DNA of 64,000 bases from Tamarix chinensis (taxonomy: Eukaryota; Streptophyta; Magnoliopsida; Caryophyllales; Tamaricaceae). Below, piece by piece: positions 12,280 to 24,497 of the stretch; within the stretch, counting starts at the first letter, position 1; the number at the start of each line of letters is the position of its first letter. Both the position numbers and the translations under genes were made by a program. The stretch lies in the NCBI GenBank assembly GCA_030549775.1, contig CM060178.1:67385896-67449895 (forward strand). The letters are read 5' to 3'. A model generated the notes under the pieces. That model made no database searches. It was not told the origin of the DNA and saw nothing but the letters and a program-made list of their open reading frames with translations.

Positions 12280-12700
12280 GAGATTGGCTTTGTAGCCTAA
12301 ACCAAGCTTCCCTATCCTCTTTTTTGCCCTAGAGTGTGATTTAGGAAACTTATTTCCTTCTAGAAGAGCTTCTTTTATCAATTGAAGAAGCCTATCAAAA
12401 GACTTATTTGTCCACTTATTTAGTACCATATGATGCATCAACTTTGTTGGATTATTCAATGATGAGAATTTCTTATACCCAAGATATAATTCATCCTCCA
12501 TCTCTTAGAATATCTCATCATTGTACAAATCAATTCCATTTCTTGCTACGATATCATTTATCGGACCATGTACATAATCACTAATAGCTTTTCCTTCATT
12601 ACCACCACCTACCAAATCACCTAGTCTATCTTCCATTTCATCTTTCCCTCCTCAACCATATGCACTAGTTCTACCTATGGTTACCATGATATACCCACAC
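12274..12700 (-). pseudogene. CACTA TNP2-type transposase, N-terminal fragment
   Basis: Reading leftward on the minus strand, this segment encodes the conserved stretch ahead of the Transposase_21 catalytic region: an ELYLGYKKFSSLN block, then KLMHHMVLNKWTNKSFDRLL, then EGNKFPKSHSRAKK and LGLGYKA. These match the plant TNP2/TNPD family closely. The reading can be followed upstream with stops to about 12700 (GRDEMEDRLGDLV). It ends exactly where the LINE is inserted and resumes on the other side at about 9837. An in-frame stop lies just before the ELYLG block. Confidence 0.8.
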
Positions 12701-13274
12701 ATCATAATTATATATGAACTCACTCAATGGTATGTGGTACTTAAATTCCTTTATAGATCATCATTCCATGTTATTACACTTTATGCATGGAAAAAAATGT
12801 TACCACCTTCATTCCGAACACACAGTCTCATGATTCTAATAAATGATTAAATCACGTTCCAAATTTTTTTGATCATCGAACACCTTCCAAATACTTTTGA
12901 TCATCAATCCTTTAACACTATATAACTTTTATTGACGATCATTTTATCTATATGAAATATAATTTAAAAATAGTTAAATGGTCCCAAATAAATCTATTTG
13001 GTCATAGTGCCTATTAAATCACCTATAATTGGAAACTCTAGGGTGTAAAACATCAATAACAAATAAATCTATATATATAGCCCATGTTGCTAGCCATAGT
13101 TGAATATGTGGTAAGGTCAATAAAACAAAATACGACCTGAAATTAAGTTGTCTCAAATATAAACCCCTCCCCACCATGGAATGTAGCATATCATGTACCC
13201 AACACACATATTTTCTAAACTTAGGTCCCTGTCATGCAAACGATACTTCTGATCCCTACAAAAGGGGAAATTAG

Positions 13275-14813
13275 TGATAGATGAGATTTATAGATTATTT
13301 TCATGCTTAAAAGTATCATTTATCTCTCATTAATTCTATTATATTTGATCTTTTCGTCGAGTTTTCCTCCTTTAAATAGATTTTACAGGAAAGAAAAAAA
13401 TTGAAGAAATCTAAGGAGAAGTCAATGAAAAGAAGAAATAAAGTAAAGAATACATCAATAAATGTTGAATCAAGGAGAGAAAAGTTGGAAAGGGAGAAAA
13501 TACATCAAGAGAAGCTATGCTGAAACTTCAAAAGGAATGTAGTGGAAGGATAAAAAAACATGGCACCCCCATGTTTCATAAACAAGGGCGGTGTTAATTA
13601 TCTCAAACATCGATTTTAAATCCCTATCGGCAGAATAGTTGGAAGAAAACACGAGGGTCTCATGTTTCCATTTAAAAATTTGTAACTGTCCGCGCGACCT
13701 ATTTCTGATATATTTCTATCTAAAAATAGGATTCAGAATAAGAAGAATAGACATCGAAACAATTAAAATGTATTTTTCTTCCTTTATTCCTCTAGAATAT
13801 ACATCTAATGCACAATTCCTACTTTTTGATATTCTTGAATTCTAGTGATCAATTGACAATATGCACTTCAATTGATAAGTCTTCTCTATTCCTTTATGAA
13901 TTCCAGTATCTTCATTTTTGTTAAATCTAAGTAGATTATCTATAATTATACTTGTGTTCATTCTATTATCATCTAATTGTATCAATAGTAGATTTTGTGA
14001 ATGTGTTGTTGTTGTTAATTTTCAATGTTTATATGTAATTATGTGATTTGTAAATATGCAGATGTTTGAATAATTTGAACAGGGTAGGATGATTTGAGGA
14101 TGCAATTATATCCTAATTAGCATTTCATGTATTAAATGTTTGCTTCTAGATGAATGTTAATTGAATTAATGGATCGAATTGAATGATTCCGTATCATAGA
14201 TAAAGATTTTTGAACTAATTAGATTGATCACCTATTTAGTTTAGAACTTAATCTTTGCTAAGGCAATGAAATTAACCTGTATTTGTTAATTAATTTGTCT
14301 AAAGTAGCAAGAAGATTAATTGTTAATCTTATCCATTAATTCGTACAATTGCATAATCCGAGCTTATGTGATTATGATTGTAGTTGGCTGCTTTCTGTTC
14401 ATAATGCTACCATTAATTGAATCTAGTGTTCATGACCTAGATTATTAAATGGTCAGAAAATAAATTGAGAGCATATTAAATTTATTAAGGTTGAGAGAAA
14501 GCAAAGGAATTTGTTATTATGAATTTCCTAAGTCAACATTAAATTATTTAGAATCATTCTTCTTATTTGAATGTTTGGTATTCTTATTCCATCATCAATT
14601 CATTCCTCCCCTATTTGTCAATTAGTGATTAACATTTAGTACAATTAGATTTAGTATTAGAATCAATGAAATTTTATAAACGGGGTTATAACATCAATAG
14701 CAAAATTAGTTATTAAAACGTCATTCCTTGTGGGTTTGACTCCTTTTTGCCATATACTATGTATTTAGGAGTTAGGATTTATTTGAATTTGTTGTATTCA
14801 CGATATTGCACCA
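13275..14813 (+). repeat. 5' LTR of Athila-1
   Basis: It is 1,539 bp, begins TGATAGATGAG and ends GCACCA, paired with 25901-27436. It contains two copies of a CpG palindrome-like motif (CACCCCCATGTTT with a following GGGCGGTGTT near 13565-13600, and an AACACGAGGGT motif near 13650). A GATATATTT element near 13707 may be the TATA box. Confidence 0.92.
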
Positions 14814-14819
14814 AATGTT

Positions 14820-14837
14820 TGGCGCCGTTGGCGGGGA
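14820..14837 (+). other. primer binding site, tRNA-Asp type (Athila-1)
   Basis: TGGCGCCGTTGGCGGGGA lies 6 bases after the LTR. It matches the plant tRNA-Asp 3' end complement with one mismatch (G for C at the twelfth base). This PBS type is characteristic of Athila elements. Confidence 0.85.
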
Positions 14838-14927
14838 ATGGCAATTATAATCTTTAGTTTTGTTTTTGGTGTGGTTTCTTATTTTAGTTTTTGATAAATT
14901 CTTCACGTGTACTCATCTATTCTTTGA

Positions 14928-17900
14928 TTGTGTGAAATCTTCAGGCACTCGCAATTGAGATCATTTGCAATTGAGCATCAAGGACAAATTATTCCAGCCA
15001 TAGATCCAAACTCCTCCTCTCCAATTGCAACCAGGATGAGAAGGAAATTGGAACATGCTAGCCATATTCCATTACCTTCTAAAGAAAGTTCCACAAATTT
15101 GGGAGAAGACCGTATATAGGATTTGCTTAGTACACCTTGCTACATTAATTCACCGATGGTGGATTGAACTCTCAAGGAGCTAGCTGCTCCAATCTTCAAC
15201 CCTAATCTTTTATGTATTAATTATCCTACTGGTAATGATACTTGTGAGATCAAACCTGGATTAATATGAGCTTTACCTATTTTTATAGGTTTTAGAGACA
15301 ACAACTCCATGGGTACAGGTTGTTTCACTGACCCAAATACATTTCTCAAGGAATTCTATATAGCTTGTTCTGGTATGAAGCCGAATGGAGTAAGTGTAGA
15401 ACAAATTAAACTCAAAGCTTTTCCTTTTGCTTTAGCTGATGCTGCTAAGGAATGGTTATATGATCTACCAGCAGGCTCGGTAAACACTTGGACTGATATG
15501 TAAAAGGTTTTCCTTGAAAAATATTTTCCTTCATCGAGAGCAACTAATATAAGAAAGGAAATATGTAGTATTAGGCAAGATGGAGGAGAATCCTTACATG
15601 AATATTGGTAACATTTCAAGAAATTGTGTGGTAGTTGTTCTAATCATCAAATTAGTGAAAAATTATTAATATAATATTTTTACGAAGGTTTATCTCCTAT
15701 GGATCGCAATATGATAGATGCTGCTAGTGGTTGTGCTTTGGTTGATAAAACACCCATCAAAGCTAAAACGTTAATTGCTAATATGGCATCTAACTCTCAA
15801 TATTGTAATAGAGGTAATACTTCTATGTCTCAACAGGTGAAAGAAACTAATATTGCTGAATTAAAAATGCAAGTTTTGAATTCGACAGCTCTTGTGGAAA
15901 GAGTTGCAGGCAAAAAGATTCCTTCCAAGGTATGTGGGATTTGTTCTTTTACTGGTCATCCAACTAACATGTGTCCTACTTTGCAGGAAGAACAAAAAGT
16001 AAACGCCATTGGAGAACAACCATTACCAAAAAGGAATGATCCATTCGCTCCAACATATAATCCTGGATGGAATGATCACCCAGATCTAAGGTTCGGAAAC
16101 ACTCAACAAAGTGGTAACTCATATTTCTGACCAGAGATGTTTCAAAATCAACAAGGAGCAAATCCACCTCCTAGGTTCTTCCAAATTCCACCAAATAATC
16201 AAAGATAACCATTTCAATTGATGACTCCACCGCAAGTTCCACAACAATCGAGGGGTATGCCTTTGGAAGACTTAGTGAAATCTTTGGCTACCAATACATT
16301 ACAATTCTAACAAGAGACCAGAAATGGTATTAAGAATTTGGAAAATCAAGTGAGTCAGCTAGCAGTTTCCCTTGCAAAACTACAAGCACAAGGCTCTTCA
16401 AAAATTCCTAGCCAGACCAAAATAAATCCTAGTGCTATCACAACTCGTAGTGGGAAACAATTGTCAGATCCAAGAAAAGTGAGTGAGGAAGATGACACAA
16501 GTAAAGAGCTAGATGAAACAATGGCTGAAGAAGAAATAAGTGAAGATTCAAAACAAGCAAAAAAAAGTAAGTCACATTCTCCTATAAAAATTCCTGCTCC
16601 TTTTCCCATCAGGTTGGCCAAAAACAAGAAGGTAAACCATGACAAGGAGATATTTGACATATTTAAGAAGGTAGAAGTTAATCTCCCTCTCATTGATGGG
16701 ATCAAATAAGTACCAAGGTATGCAAAATTCCTTAAGGATTTGTGTACTAACAAAAGGAAACTGAAGGAAAATGAGAAGGTAAGTGTGGGAGAAAATGTGT
16801 CGGAAATATTGCAAAGAAAGCTCCCACCGAAGTTCAAGGATCCAGGTATTTTCACTATACCTTGTAAAATTGGAAACACGAGGTATGAAAAATGCATGCT
16901 TGACTTAGGTGCTTCAATAAATTTCATGCCTTTATCTATATTTAACACCCTAAGTCTAGGTCCTTTAAAGGAATCCCGTGTTGTTATTCAATTGGCCGAT
17001 AGATCTAACACATATCCTGAAGGGGTCATTGAGGATGTCTTAGTTCAGGTAAATGAGTTGGTTTTTCCTGCAGATTTTTATGTGTTAGATATGTAAGATA
17101 ATGGTTTAGCCAACCCCTCTCCTATATTGTTGGGGAGACCATTCCTAAAAACTTCAAAAAACAAAATTGATGTCCACGATGGAGTGTTAACCATGGAATT
17201 TGATGGTGAAGTTATTAAGTTTAACATATATGATTCCATGCGATATCCTGCAGATGGTGAGGAGGTATCTATGATTGATGTCATTGAGAATTTAACTAAA
17301 ATGGTGTACAAATTATAATCGGCTGATCCTTTGGAAATAACTTTGACACAAGGTATAGAAACTGAAGGTTTGGAAGAATTGAACAAAATGTATGATGTTG
17401 AAGAAGAGATCAAAGAGATAGTGGCTGCTTTTGGAACATGTCCTAGTAGAATCGGAAAATTTGTGGATTTGCCATTGATAGTGGATAGACCTATACCTTC
17501 CATAGAACAACCACCTGAAGTGGAGTTGAAGCCTTTACCTAACCATCTCAAATATGCATTCTTAGGAGATAAAAATACCCTTCCTGTTATCATATCTAGT
17601 GAACTTACATCTCAACAAGAAGAAAAACTGGTAAATGTGTTGAAGAAGTACAAATCAACTTTGGGATGGATAGTTGCTAATATTAAGGGTATTAGTCCTT
17701 TAGTTTGTATGCATCGGATTTTAATGGAAGAGGATGTGAAGCCAAGTAGACAAGTACAACGTAGGTTGAATCCGATAATGATGGAGGTTGTGAAGAAAGA
17801 GGTTTTAAAATTGCTAAGTGTAGGAGTCATATACCTAATCTCTAATAGTAGTTGGGTAAGTCCGCTTCAAGTTGTCCTAAAGAAAACATGAATAATAGTA

Positions 17901-20423
17901 GTGGAGAATGATAAAGGAGAAATGGTTCCTACTAGAGTTCAAAATGGTTGGAGGGTATGTGTTGACTATATAAAGCTGAACTCTATGACTAGGAAAGATC
18001 ATTTTCCCTTACCATTTATGGATCAAATATTAGAATGGCTAGCGGGTTATGCTTATTATTGTTTTCTTGATGGTTATTCTAGATATGTGCAGGTCCCCAT
18101 AGCTCCAGAAGATCAAGAGAAAACCACATTTACATGTCCTTACGGTACGTTTGCGTATCGACGCATGTCATTTGGATTATGTAACACTCCAGCTACATTT
18201 CAAAGGTGTATGGTAAGCATATTTTTTGAATATCTGGAGAAAATTATCGAGGTATTCATGGATGATTTTAGTATTCATGGAGATACTTTTGAAGAATGCT
18301 TAAGTAACTTAACCCTTATCTTGAAAAGATGTCTAGAAACAAATCTTGTGCTAAACTCTGAAAAATGTCATTTTCTGGTTCAACAAGGAATAGTTTCGAG
18401 ACATGCTATTTCAGCTAAGGGAATTGAAGTAGATAAAGAAAAAATTGATCTTATCGCTTCACTACCTTATCCATCAACTGTCAAAGATATGCATTCATTT
18501 TTAGGGCATGCCGGGTTTTACCGCCGATTTATCAAGGATTTTTCTAAAATAGCCCAACCATTATGTAAGCTTCTTAAAAAAGAAACATAATTTCAATTTG
18601 ATGATGCATGCCAGAAATCATTTGACCACTTGAAGGAAAAATTGATAAGTGCACCCATACTTCAACCACCTGATTGGAACTTCCCATTTGAATTGATGTG
18701 TGATGTATCTAACTTTGTTGTTGGTGCAGTGTTAGGTCAAAGGATCGAGAAAGATCCACATGTGATATATTATGCCTCGTGAAAATTGAACGAAGCTCAA
18801 CTTAACTACACACTACCAAAAAGGAGCTTCTTGTCATTGTCTTTGCTTTGGATAAATTTCGTTCTTATCTGTTTGGAACTGAAATAATTGTTTATTCTAA
18901 TCATGCAGCGTTGAAATATTTGTTAGCAAAGAAAGAGGCAAAACCACGATGGATTAGATGGATTCTTCTAATCCAAGAATTCAATATACATATTAAAGAT
19001 AAGAAAGGAATAGAAAACGGAGTAGCAGATCATCTAAGTCAGTTAATCAAAGAAGTTGAAGTTGAAATACCTATCAATGAAGCATTTCTGGACGAACAAC
19101 TTCATGTCATTGGGAATGAGATACCATGGTATGTTGACATGGTAAATTTTCTGGTGGCTAAGGTATTTCCCTCACACTTTACTAAAGCATAGAAAGATAG
19201 AATGAAAAGTTAGGCAAACTATTTTGTATGGGATGATCCATACTTGTGGAAACAATGTGTCGATCAAATTATTAGAAGATGTATTCCTGATAGTGAGATT
19301 CTGTCTATCTTACACTTTTGTCACAATTATGCTTGTGGGGGACACTTTGGCCCCAAATGAATGGCTTATAAAGTTTTAGAGAGTGGATTCTTCTAGCCTA
19401 CATTGTTTATGGATGCTCATGAATTTTGTAAAACGTGTGAAAACTGTCAAAAGACTGGGGGATTAGGTCCTAGAAATGAAATGCCACAAACTCCTATCAT
19501 AGCATGCGAAATATTTGATATTTGGGGTATGGATTTTATGGGCCCATTTCCATCCTCTTTTGGGTTAAAATACATTCTTTTTGTTGTTGATTATGTGTCA
19601 AAATGGGTGGAGGCTAAGGCCACCCGTACTAATGATGCTAAGGTTGTTGCAGAATTTCTTCGAACTAACATTTTTGCAAGGTTTGGCTTACCAAAAGCCA
19701 TCATTAATGACAAAGGTTCAAAATTTTGCAACCAAAACTATAGAAGCCCTATTACAGAAATATCATGTGACACATCGAATCTCTACAGCATATCATCCAC
19801 AAACCAATGGTCAAGCCGAGATATCCAACCGAGAAATCAAATCAATCTTGGAAAAAATGGTGAAACCAACAAGAAAGGATTGGAGCTTACATCTTAATGA
19901 TTCTCTCTGGGCTTATCTTACAGCTTTCAAGACTCCAATTGGTATGTCCCCATATCGTCTGGTTTACGGTAAGCCTTGTCATCTACCGGTTGAGTTAGAA
20001 CATAAAGCTTTTTGGGTCGTAAAGAAATGTAAGATGGAGTCAACTGAAATCGGAAGACATAGGCGACTCCAACTACAAGAATTGGAAGAAATAAGAAATG
20101 ATGCTTTTGAAACTGCATTGAGATATAAAGATAGAACCAAGGCGGTTCATGATAAGTTCATTCTTAGAAAGAGTTTTGAAATTGGTCAAAAAGTTTTACT
20201 ATATCATTCTCGATTGAAGTTGTTTCCAGGGAAATTGAGGTCGAGATGGATCGGCCCATTTGTTGTAACTAATGTATTTTCTCATGTTGTAGTAGAAATT
20301 AAGAGTGAGAAAACAGGGAAGATGTGGAAAGTCAATGAACACCGCCTTAAACCTTATTATGAAGAGCACCAAGTGCACAATTTGGAAGTGGTAGATCTTA
20401 CCACTCCCAATTATAAAGGCTGA
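14928..20423 (+). pseudogene. Athila-1 gag-pro-pol polyprotein
   Basis: One reading frame, broken mainly by stops, runs from gag to RNase H. The capsid region is about 15300-15700 (AFPFALADAAKEWLYDLP). A CCHC-type knuckle CGICSFTGHPTNMC is at about 15934-15975. The protease has DLGASIN (about 16903-16923) and LLGRPFL. The RT (about 17740-18400) has an intact FMDDF box near 18255. RNase H begins about 18640 with a degraded CDVSNF motif. A 1-bp frameshift lies near 18815. Integrase (about 19240-20300) shows IWGMDFMGP, an INDKG variant of the usual ISDGG, and QAEISNRE; a second frameshift is near 19740. Stops occur at 15117, 15501, 16128, 16707, 17094, 17316, 17889 and 18588, among others. The true start is unclear because no intact ATG follows the PBS. 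Confidence 0.9.
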
Positions 20424-21269
20424 ATGAATCGCATTTTGTCACTTGGGAAAGACCCAAGTGTTGTACATAAGTTTTCCGTATCTCGTACTTTTCTTTTTTA
20501 CATAGTTGGTATAAGTTCGTATGTTTATAATGTGTGTATGTGTGGTAATACATTTTAAGTCTATTTTCATTTATACTGCACTTAAAAAAACACCGGGGGG
20601 TCGTATTCACCAAACACGACCCATATTTCTTTCTCTACAAAAATTTTCTGAATTTCAGAGAGCTCAAAAAATAACATGGGGGGTCCATATTTCCAAACAC
20701 AGCCCGTATTTCTTTCTCTGCAAACATTTTCAGAATTCTAGAGAGCTCCAAAAATAACACGGGGGACCATATTTTCAAACACGGACCGTGTTTCCTTCTC
20801 AGTCATTTTTTTCCCTGAAACAGAACGTTCAAAAATAAACACGGGGGTACCGTATTTATGGAATACAGTTAGTGTTTTACAAAAAATTCCTTTTTCACCC
20901 CCGTGTTTACAGATCTGATAAAATATGACCTTTCCTCTCTTCGACTCCATCTCTTTGCTGCGCCCCTCTATCTATTTACCCCCTTCGAAAAACTTCATTT
21001 TCTCACCAAATTCTTCAAATTCTAACAATTCGTACCTACATTAAGCCTCCATTGTCTTTCTCCACCCTTAATTTTCTTTCCCTACACAAATTTTATGTCA
21101 TTCCATTACATAAAATAGGCAGAACCTTCTCCTCAAACCCTAATTCCAATTTGAGCATTAACCATTCGATTTTCTACAAATTACTTCAGGGTTTTCGTGG
21201 AAATCGACATTCTAACACATTCTTTCTCTGATTACTATTATTTTCTCCACCTGTTTTCACAATATCAAG
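20424..21269 (+). other. pol-env spacer and env leader of Athila-1
   Basis: After pol come about 160 bp of unremarkable sequence, the 82-bp palindrome-bearing repeats, then a pyrimidine-rich stretch (about 20930-21260, rich in CTT, TCT and CCC) that looks like an untranslated leader. A weak TATA-like TAAAATATG lies at about 20918. An internal promoter for the env-like mRNA is possible but not shown. Confidence 0.45.
20586..20912 (+). repeat. 82-bp tandem repeat carrying CpG palindromes
   Basis: Four units start near 20586, 20668, 20749 and 20831, with a partial inverted core near 20896-20910. Each unit begins with an A-rich run, then an AACACGGGGG-like core followed within 10-25 bp by a partially complementary CCGTGTTT-like core, then a TTTCTTTCTC segment and an AGAGAGCTC-like end. 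The same core motif recurs in this element's LTRs and in the nested solo LTR. Confidence 0.75.
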
Positions 21270-21654
21270 GTAAGTGTTTATTCCCCATCCTGCTGCAGTA
21301 ATGAAATTAATATTCCTCATTTGTGCTATCATGTGCTGACACAATAAGCTTGGAAATTGAGCATAACTACATGTTTGACAATTGTGGGTGACTTTATTAC
21401 ATAACTTGCACAATTATAAACCTGGATGAATGACATGATTAGGGCATATGTGTGCATTCAGTGAATATTGTTGTGTGGTTATAATTGTAGGCCAACCACA
21501 CTATTGTAGAAGCAACATTATGTTTGCTGCAATTTCAGTTTATGATACTGTTTTTGAGCATCCAAGTTCATAATCTTTATGTCTCTATATACTACATTAC
21601 ACAGACCAACAAAGACTCAATGTCTCACTTTTCTAATATTGACATATTGTGTAG
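21270..21654 (+). other. candidate intron just upstream of the env-like ATG
   Basis: A strong donor (ATCAAG then GTAAGTG, GT at 21270-21271) is followed 385 bp later by an acceptor (ATTGTGTAG, AG at 21653-21654). The first ATG of the env-like frame starts at the very next base. The interval is AT-rich, as plant introns are. Splicing is inferred from consensus only. Confidence 0.5.
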
Positions 21655-24497
21655 ATGGCACCAAAAAAGAAGTGGCGATCCGAAGGCGAATCCTCAAGGC
21701 CTCGATCATCACCCACGCATTCAAGACACCGACGTAACCGGCCAAATGATTTAGGTATAATTTTTACTACACCGGAACAACAACAAAGGTAGATTACTTA
21801 TCTCAAAGCGTATCACTGGCACACTAGATATCTACATGTAAGAGGGAATCAGGATATACATGGGTGTCAAAGGGTATTCATGATCAAGTCATGCACATGC
21901 TTAGAACTATAGGTTTGCATCACTTTGTATATTGTATAAATCATACCTATAGGTGCTTGACTTTGGAATTTTTGAGTACTTTTGAACTATTTGCTAAAGT
22001 TGGTGACATCGGTGACACTCAAAATAATCAAGGGTATGTTTCTTTTTTGCCTCTTTAATGAGGATAGGCAATTAACCCTGCATGAACTTGCCCACATCTT
22101 TATGTTACCTCCAAGGGGCGACCGATTCATTTTACCCTGGTTCCATGCCAACAACTTTTTCACCAAAATAGGTGATATAGCGAATATGCCTACCCCCGAT
22201 AACTTCCGCATTTCTGAATCAAAATCCTCCAAGATTTTTAACCTCGTCTTCCAATACATACAAAGGCTTTTAGCTACAACCATCTTTGGGAGGGGAGATA
22301 GTACCGGAGTGGTTCGCTCAATTGAACTCTTCTTTCTCTATTATATGCTGGAACACTACTCTTGATACCTCCTATTTTATAGCAAAATAATTTCAAAGGG
22401 TAGGTGATATATGAGATTTATATGTTATTTTGCTAAGTAAAAATGTCATTTATTCCTCATTATTTTTATAACATTTAATCTTTTCTCGAGCTTTTCTCTT
22501 TTGGATAGATTTTGCAGGAAAAGATAAAAATGAAGAAATTCAAAGGAGAAATCAATGGAAAGAGAAAAGGAAGCAAATAACACATCAAGAGATATGGAAT
22601 CAATGGAAGAAAAGACTAGAAATGAAGAATATATATCAAAGGGAAGATTGTGTTGAAATTTCATGAAGAAATAATGAAGGAACAAGAAACACGGCCCCCC
22701 CGTGTTTCCTAAACACAGGCCGTGTTTTTCTATCAGCACACAAATTTCAGCACTTAAAAATTCAGCATTTGGTCGAGAGTTCAAGGAAAAAACACGGGGG
22801 TCCCGTGTTTTCTAACACGGACCGTGTTTTTGTCAAATTCTGTAACCGTTCGCGCAATGTTTCCCCGATATATTTCTAAAGTTTGAACATTCGAAAAGGT
22901 GGTTCGGGGGGAGTTCGAGAATGGGATTTTCTCTTTCTCTCTATACTCTCTAGATACCACATGTAATTTGTAATTCCAATTCTCTTTCTCTCCATTGTAT
23001 TCAATTGAACAATCAATAATCTGCAATTCAATTCGATAAGTTCTTCACCATTCCTCTTTTAATTGCATGTTTTGATTTTTGATTGAATGCAATTCAATTC
23101 TCTTTGTTGCATTATTATTTTTCTTATGTTTAGTGTTTCATTGTTAATTTATTTATAAGCATTGATGTTAATTATAGATTATTGCATTTAATTGTGTGTT
23201 ATTGTAATTATGTAGATAGTATAAGGTAGGAGGATTTGATGACGGAATTAGGGTTTCGGATATGATAACGTATTTTGAATTCATGATTCTAAATTAAATT
23301 TAATTGAATTGATGGACAGAATTGAATGATCTTGCATCATAGATTAAGAATTTATACTAATTAGACTGATCACCTATCTAGTTTAGATCTTAATCTATGC
23401 TAGGATAACGGAATTAACACGTAATTGTTAATTAATGTTTCTAGAGTAGCAAAAGATTAATTATTAATCTTGTCCATTAATTCGTTCGATTGCATGATCC
23501 GAGCTTGTGTGATTATGGTCGTAGTTGACTGCTTTCCATTCGTAATGCTGCCATTAATTGAATCTAGTGTTCTTAACCTAGGTTATTAATTGGTTAGGTG
23601 ATAAATTGAGAGCTTATTCAATATTAGAATTGAGAGAAAGCAAAGAGATGAATTAATATGAGTTTCTACAAGTCAACATTAAATCATTTGGAATCCTTCT
23701 TTTCTCCATGATTATTTGATATCCTAATTCCATAATCAATACCTTCCTATCCTTATTCAATTAATTAGTGAGTACGGTGTTTTATTATTTATCCATAGTT
23801 TAGATTTTGATGATATAATTACATGTTATTGCATAACTAGGGTTTTAACATCGATTACAGAATTATTGATTATATTCCATTCCTTGTGGGTTCGACTCCT
23901 TCTTGCCATATACTACGTATTTGGAAATTAGGATTTATTTATTAAATTTGTTGTGCATACGACAGTGCATTAGTAGGTAATTCAAAACAAGGCGACATTG
24001 TCATCAGTGGTTTAATTACCACCATTTGTGTAAGCTTGGACATACCTCTTCCCGAGGATATGCCCATTGAAGCCATAAGCATGCACATTGATATCAAACA
24101 TTGTCGTCTTACGCATCTTATCAAGCATAGAGGTAATGCTTGGTATCTTTCCTATCAAGGACGTGTTTTCTTCCCTCTACCTAACCCTGCCAAAACCGAC
24201 CCATTAAACCCACTAAATTGGCAACCAATTGAGGATGATGATACCCCTGCCCCGTTAGCTATCGAGCATCCTATTCCACCTCGTGGTGACCATGCACCAC
24301 TGCCACCACCACCACGATCCCAAGCCAGCTCATCTTCATCCTCAACTTTTGTTCTGGAATGGCATCTCCAATTCCAAAATCAAGTATATTCTCAATTGGA
24401 TTCCATTTTCCATAACCAGAATCAATTGATGGAGATGATGAAAAATCTTTATGATTTTCATCTCAGGAGCCGAGACCCGCCTCCACCTCCCTCTTGA
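21655..24497 (+). pseudogene. Athila-1 env-like / ATHILA ORF-1 family protein, interrupted by solo LTR
   Basis: It starts MAPKKKWRSEGESSRPR, a basic, Ser/Arg-rich N-terminus usual for the Athila third ORF. The ATHILA-family core includes LFNEDRQLTLHELAHIF, LPPRGDRFILPW and GRGDSTGVVRSIELFFL (about 22045-22345), then WNTTLDTSYFIAK. The solo LTR splits the gene at 22400-22404. Beyond it the frame continues NSKQGDIVISGLITTICVSL, then KHCRLTHLIKHRG and a Pro/Ser-rich segment, ending with PPPPPS at 24494. Excising the LTR and one GTAGG copy restores the frame. Stops (about 21790 and 21920) and frame changes (near 21855, 22050 and 22345) show it is dead. No transmembrane segment is evident, so an envelope role is only a family-level assumption. 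Confidence 0.8.
22405..23972 (+). repeat. solo LTR, Athila-related, nested in the env-like gene
   Basis: 1,568 bp, beginning TGATATATGAGATTTATA and ending GACAGTGCATTA, flanked by a perfect 5-bp duplication GTAGG (22400-22404 and 23973-23977). It aligns end to end with the Athila-1 LTRs but is clearly diverged, so it came from a related subfamily. It keeps the CpG palindromes in good form (near 22690-22725 and 22792-22832). No internal region remains, as after LTR-LTR recombination. Confidence 0.9.

Noticed and set aside
16355..16948. 197-residue minus-strand open frame
   Set aside because: Antisense shadow of Athila-1 gag-pol; the plus strand matches known retroelement motifs.
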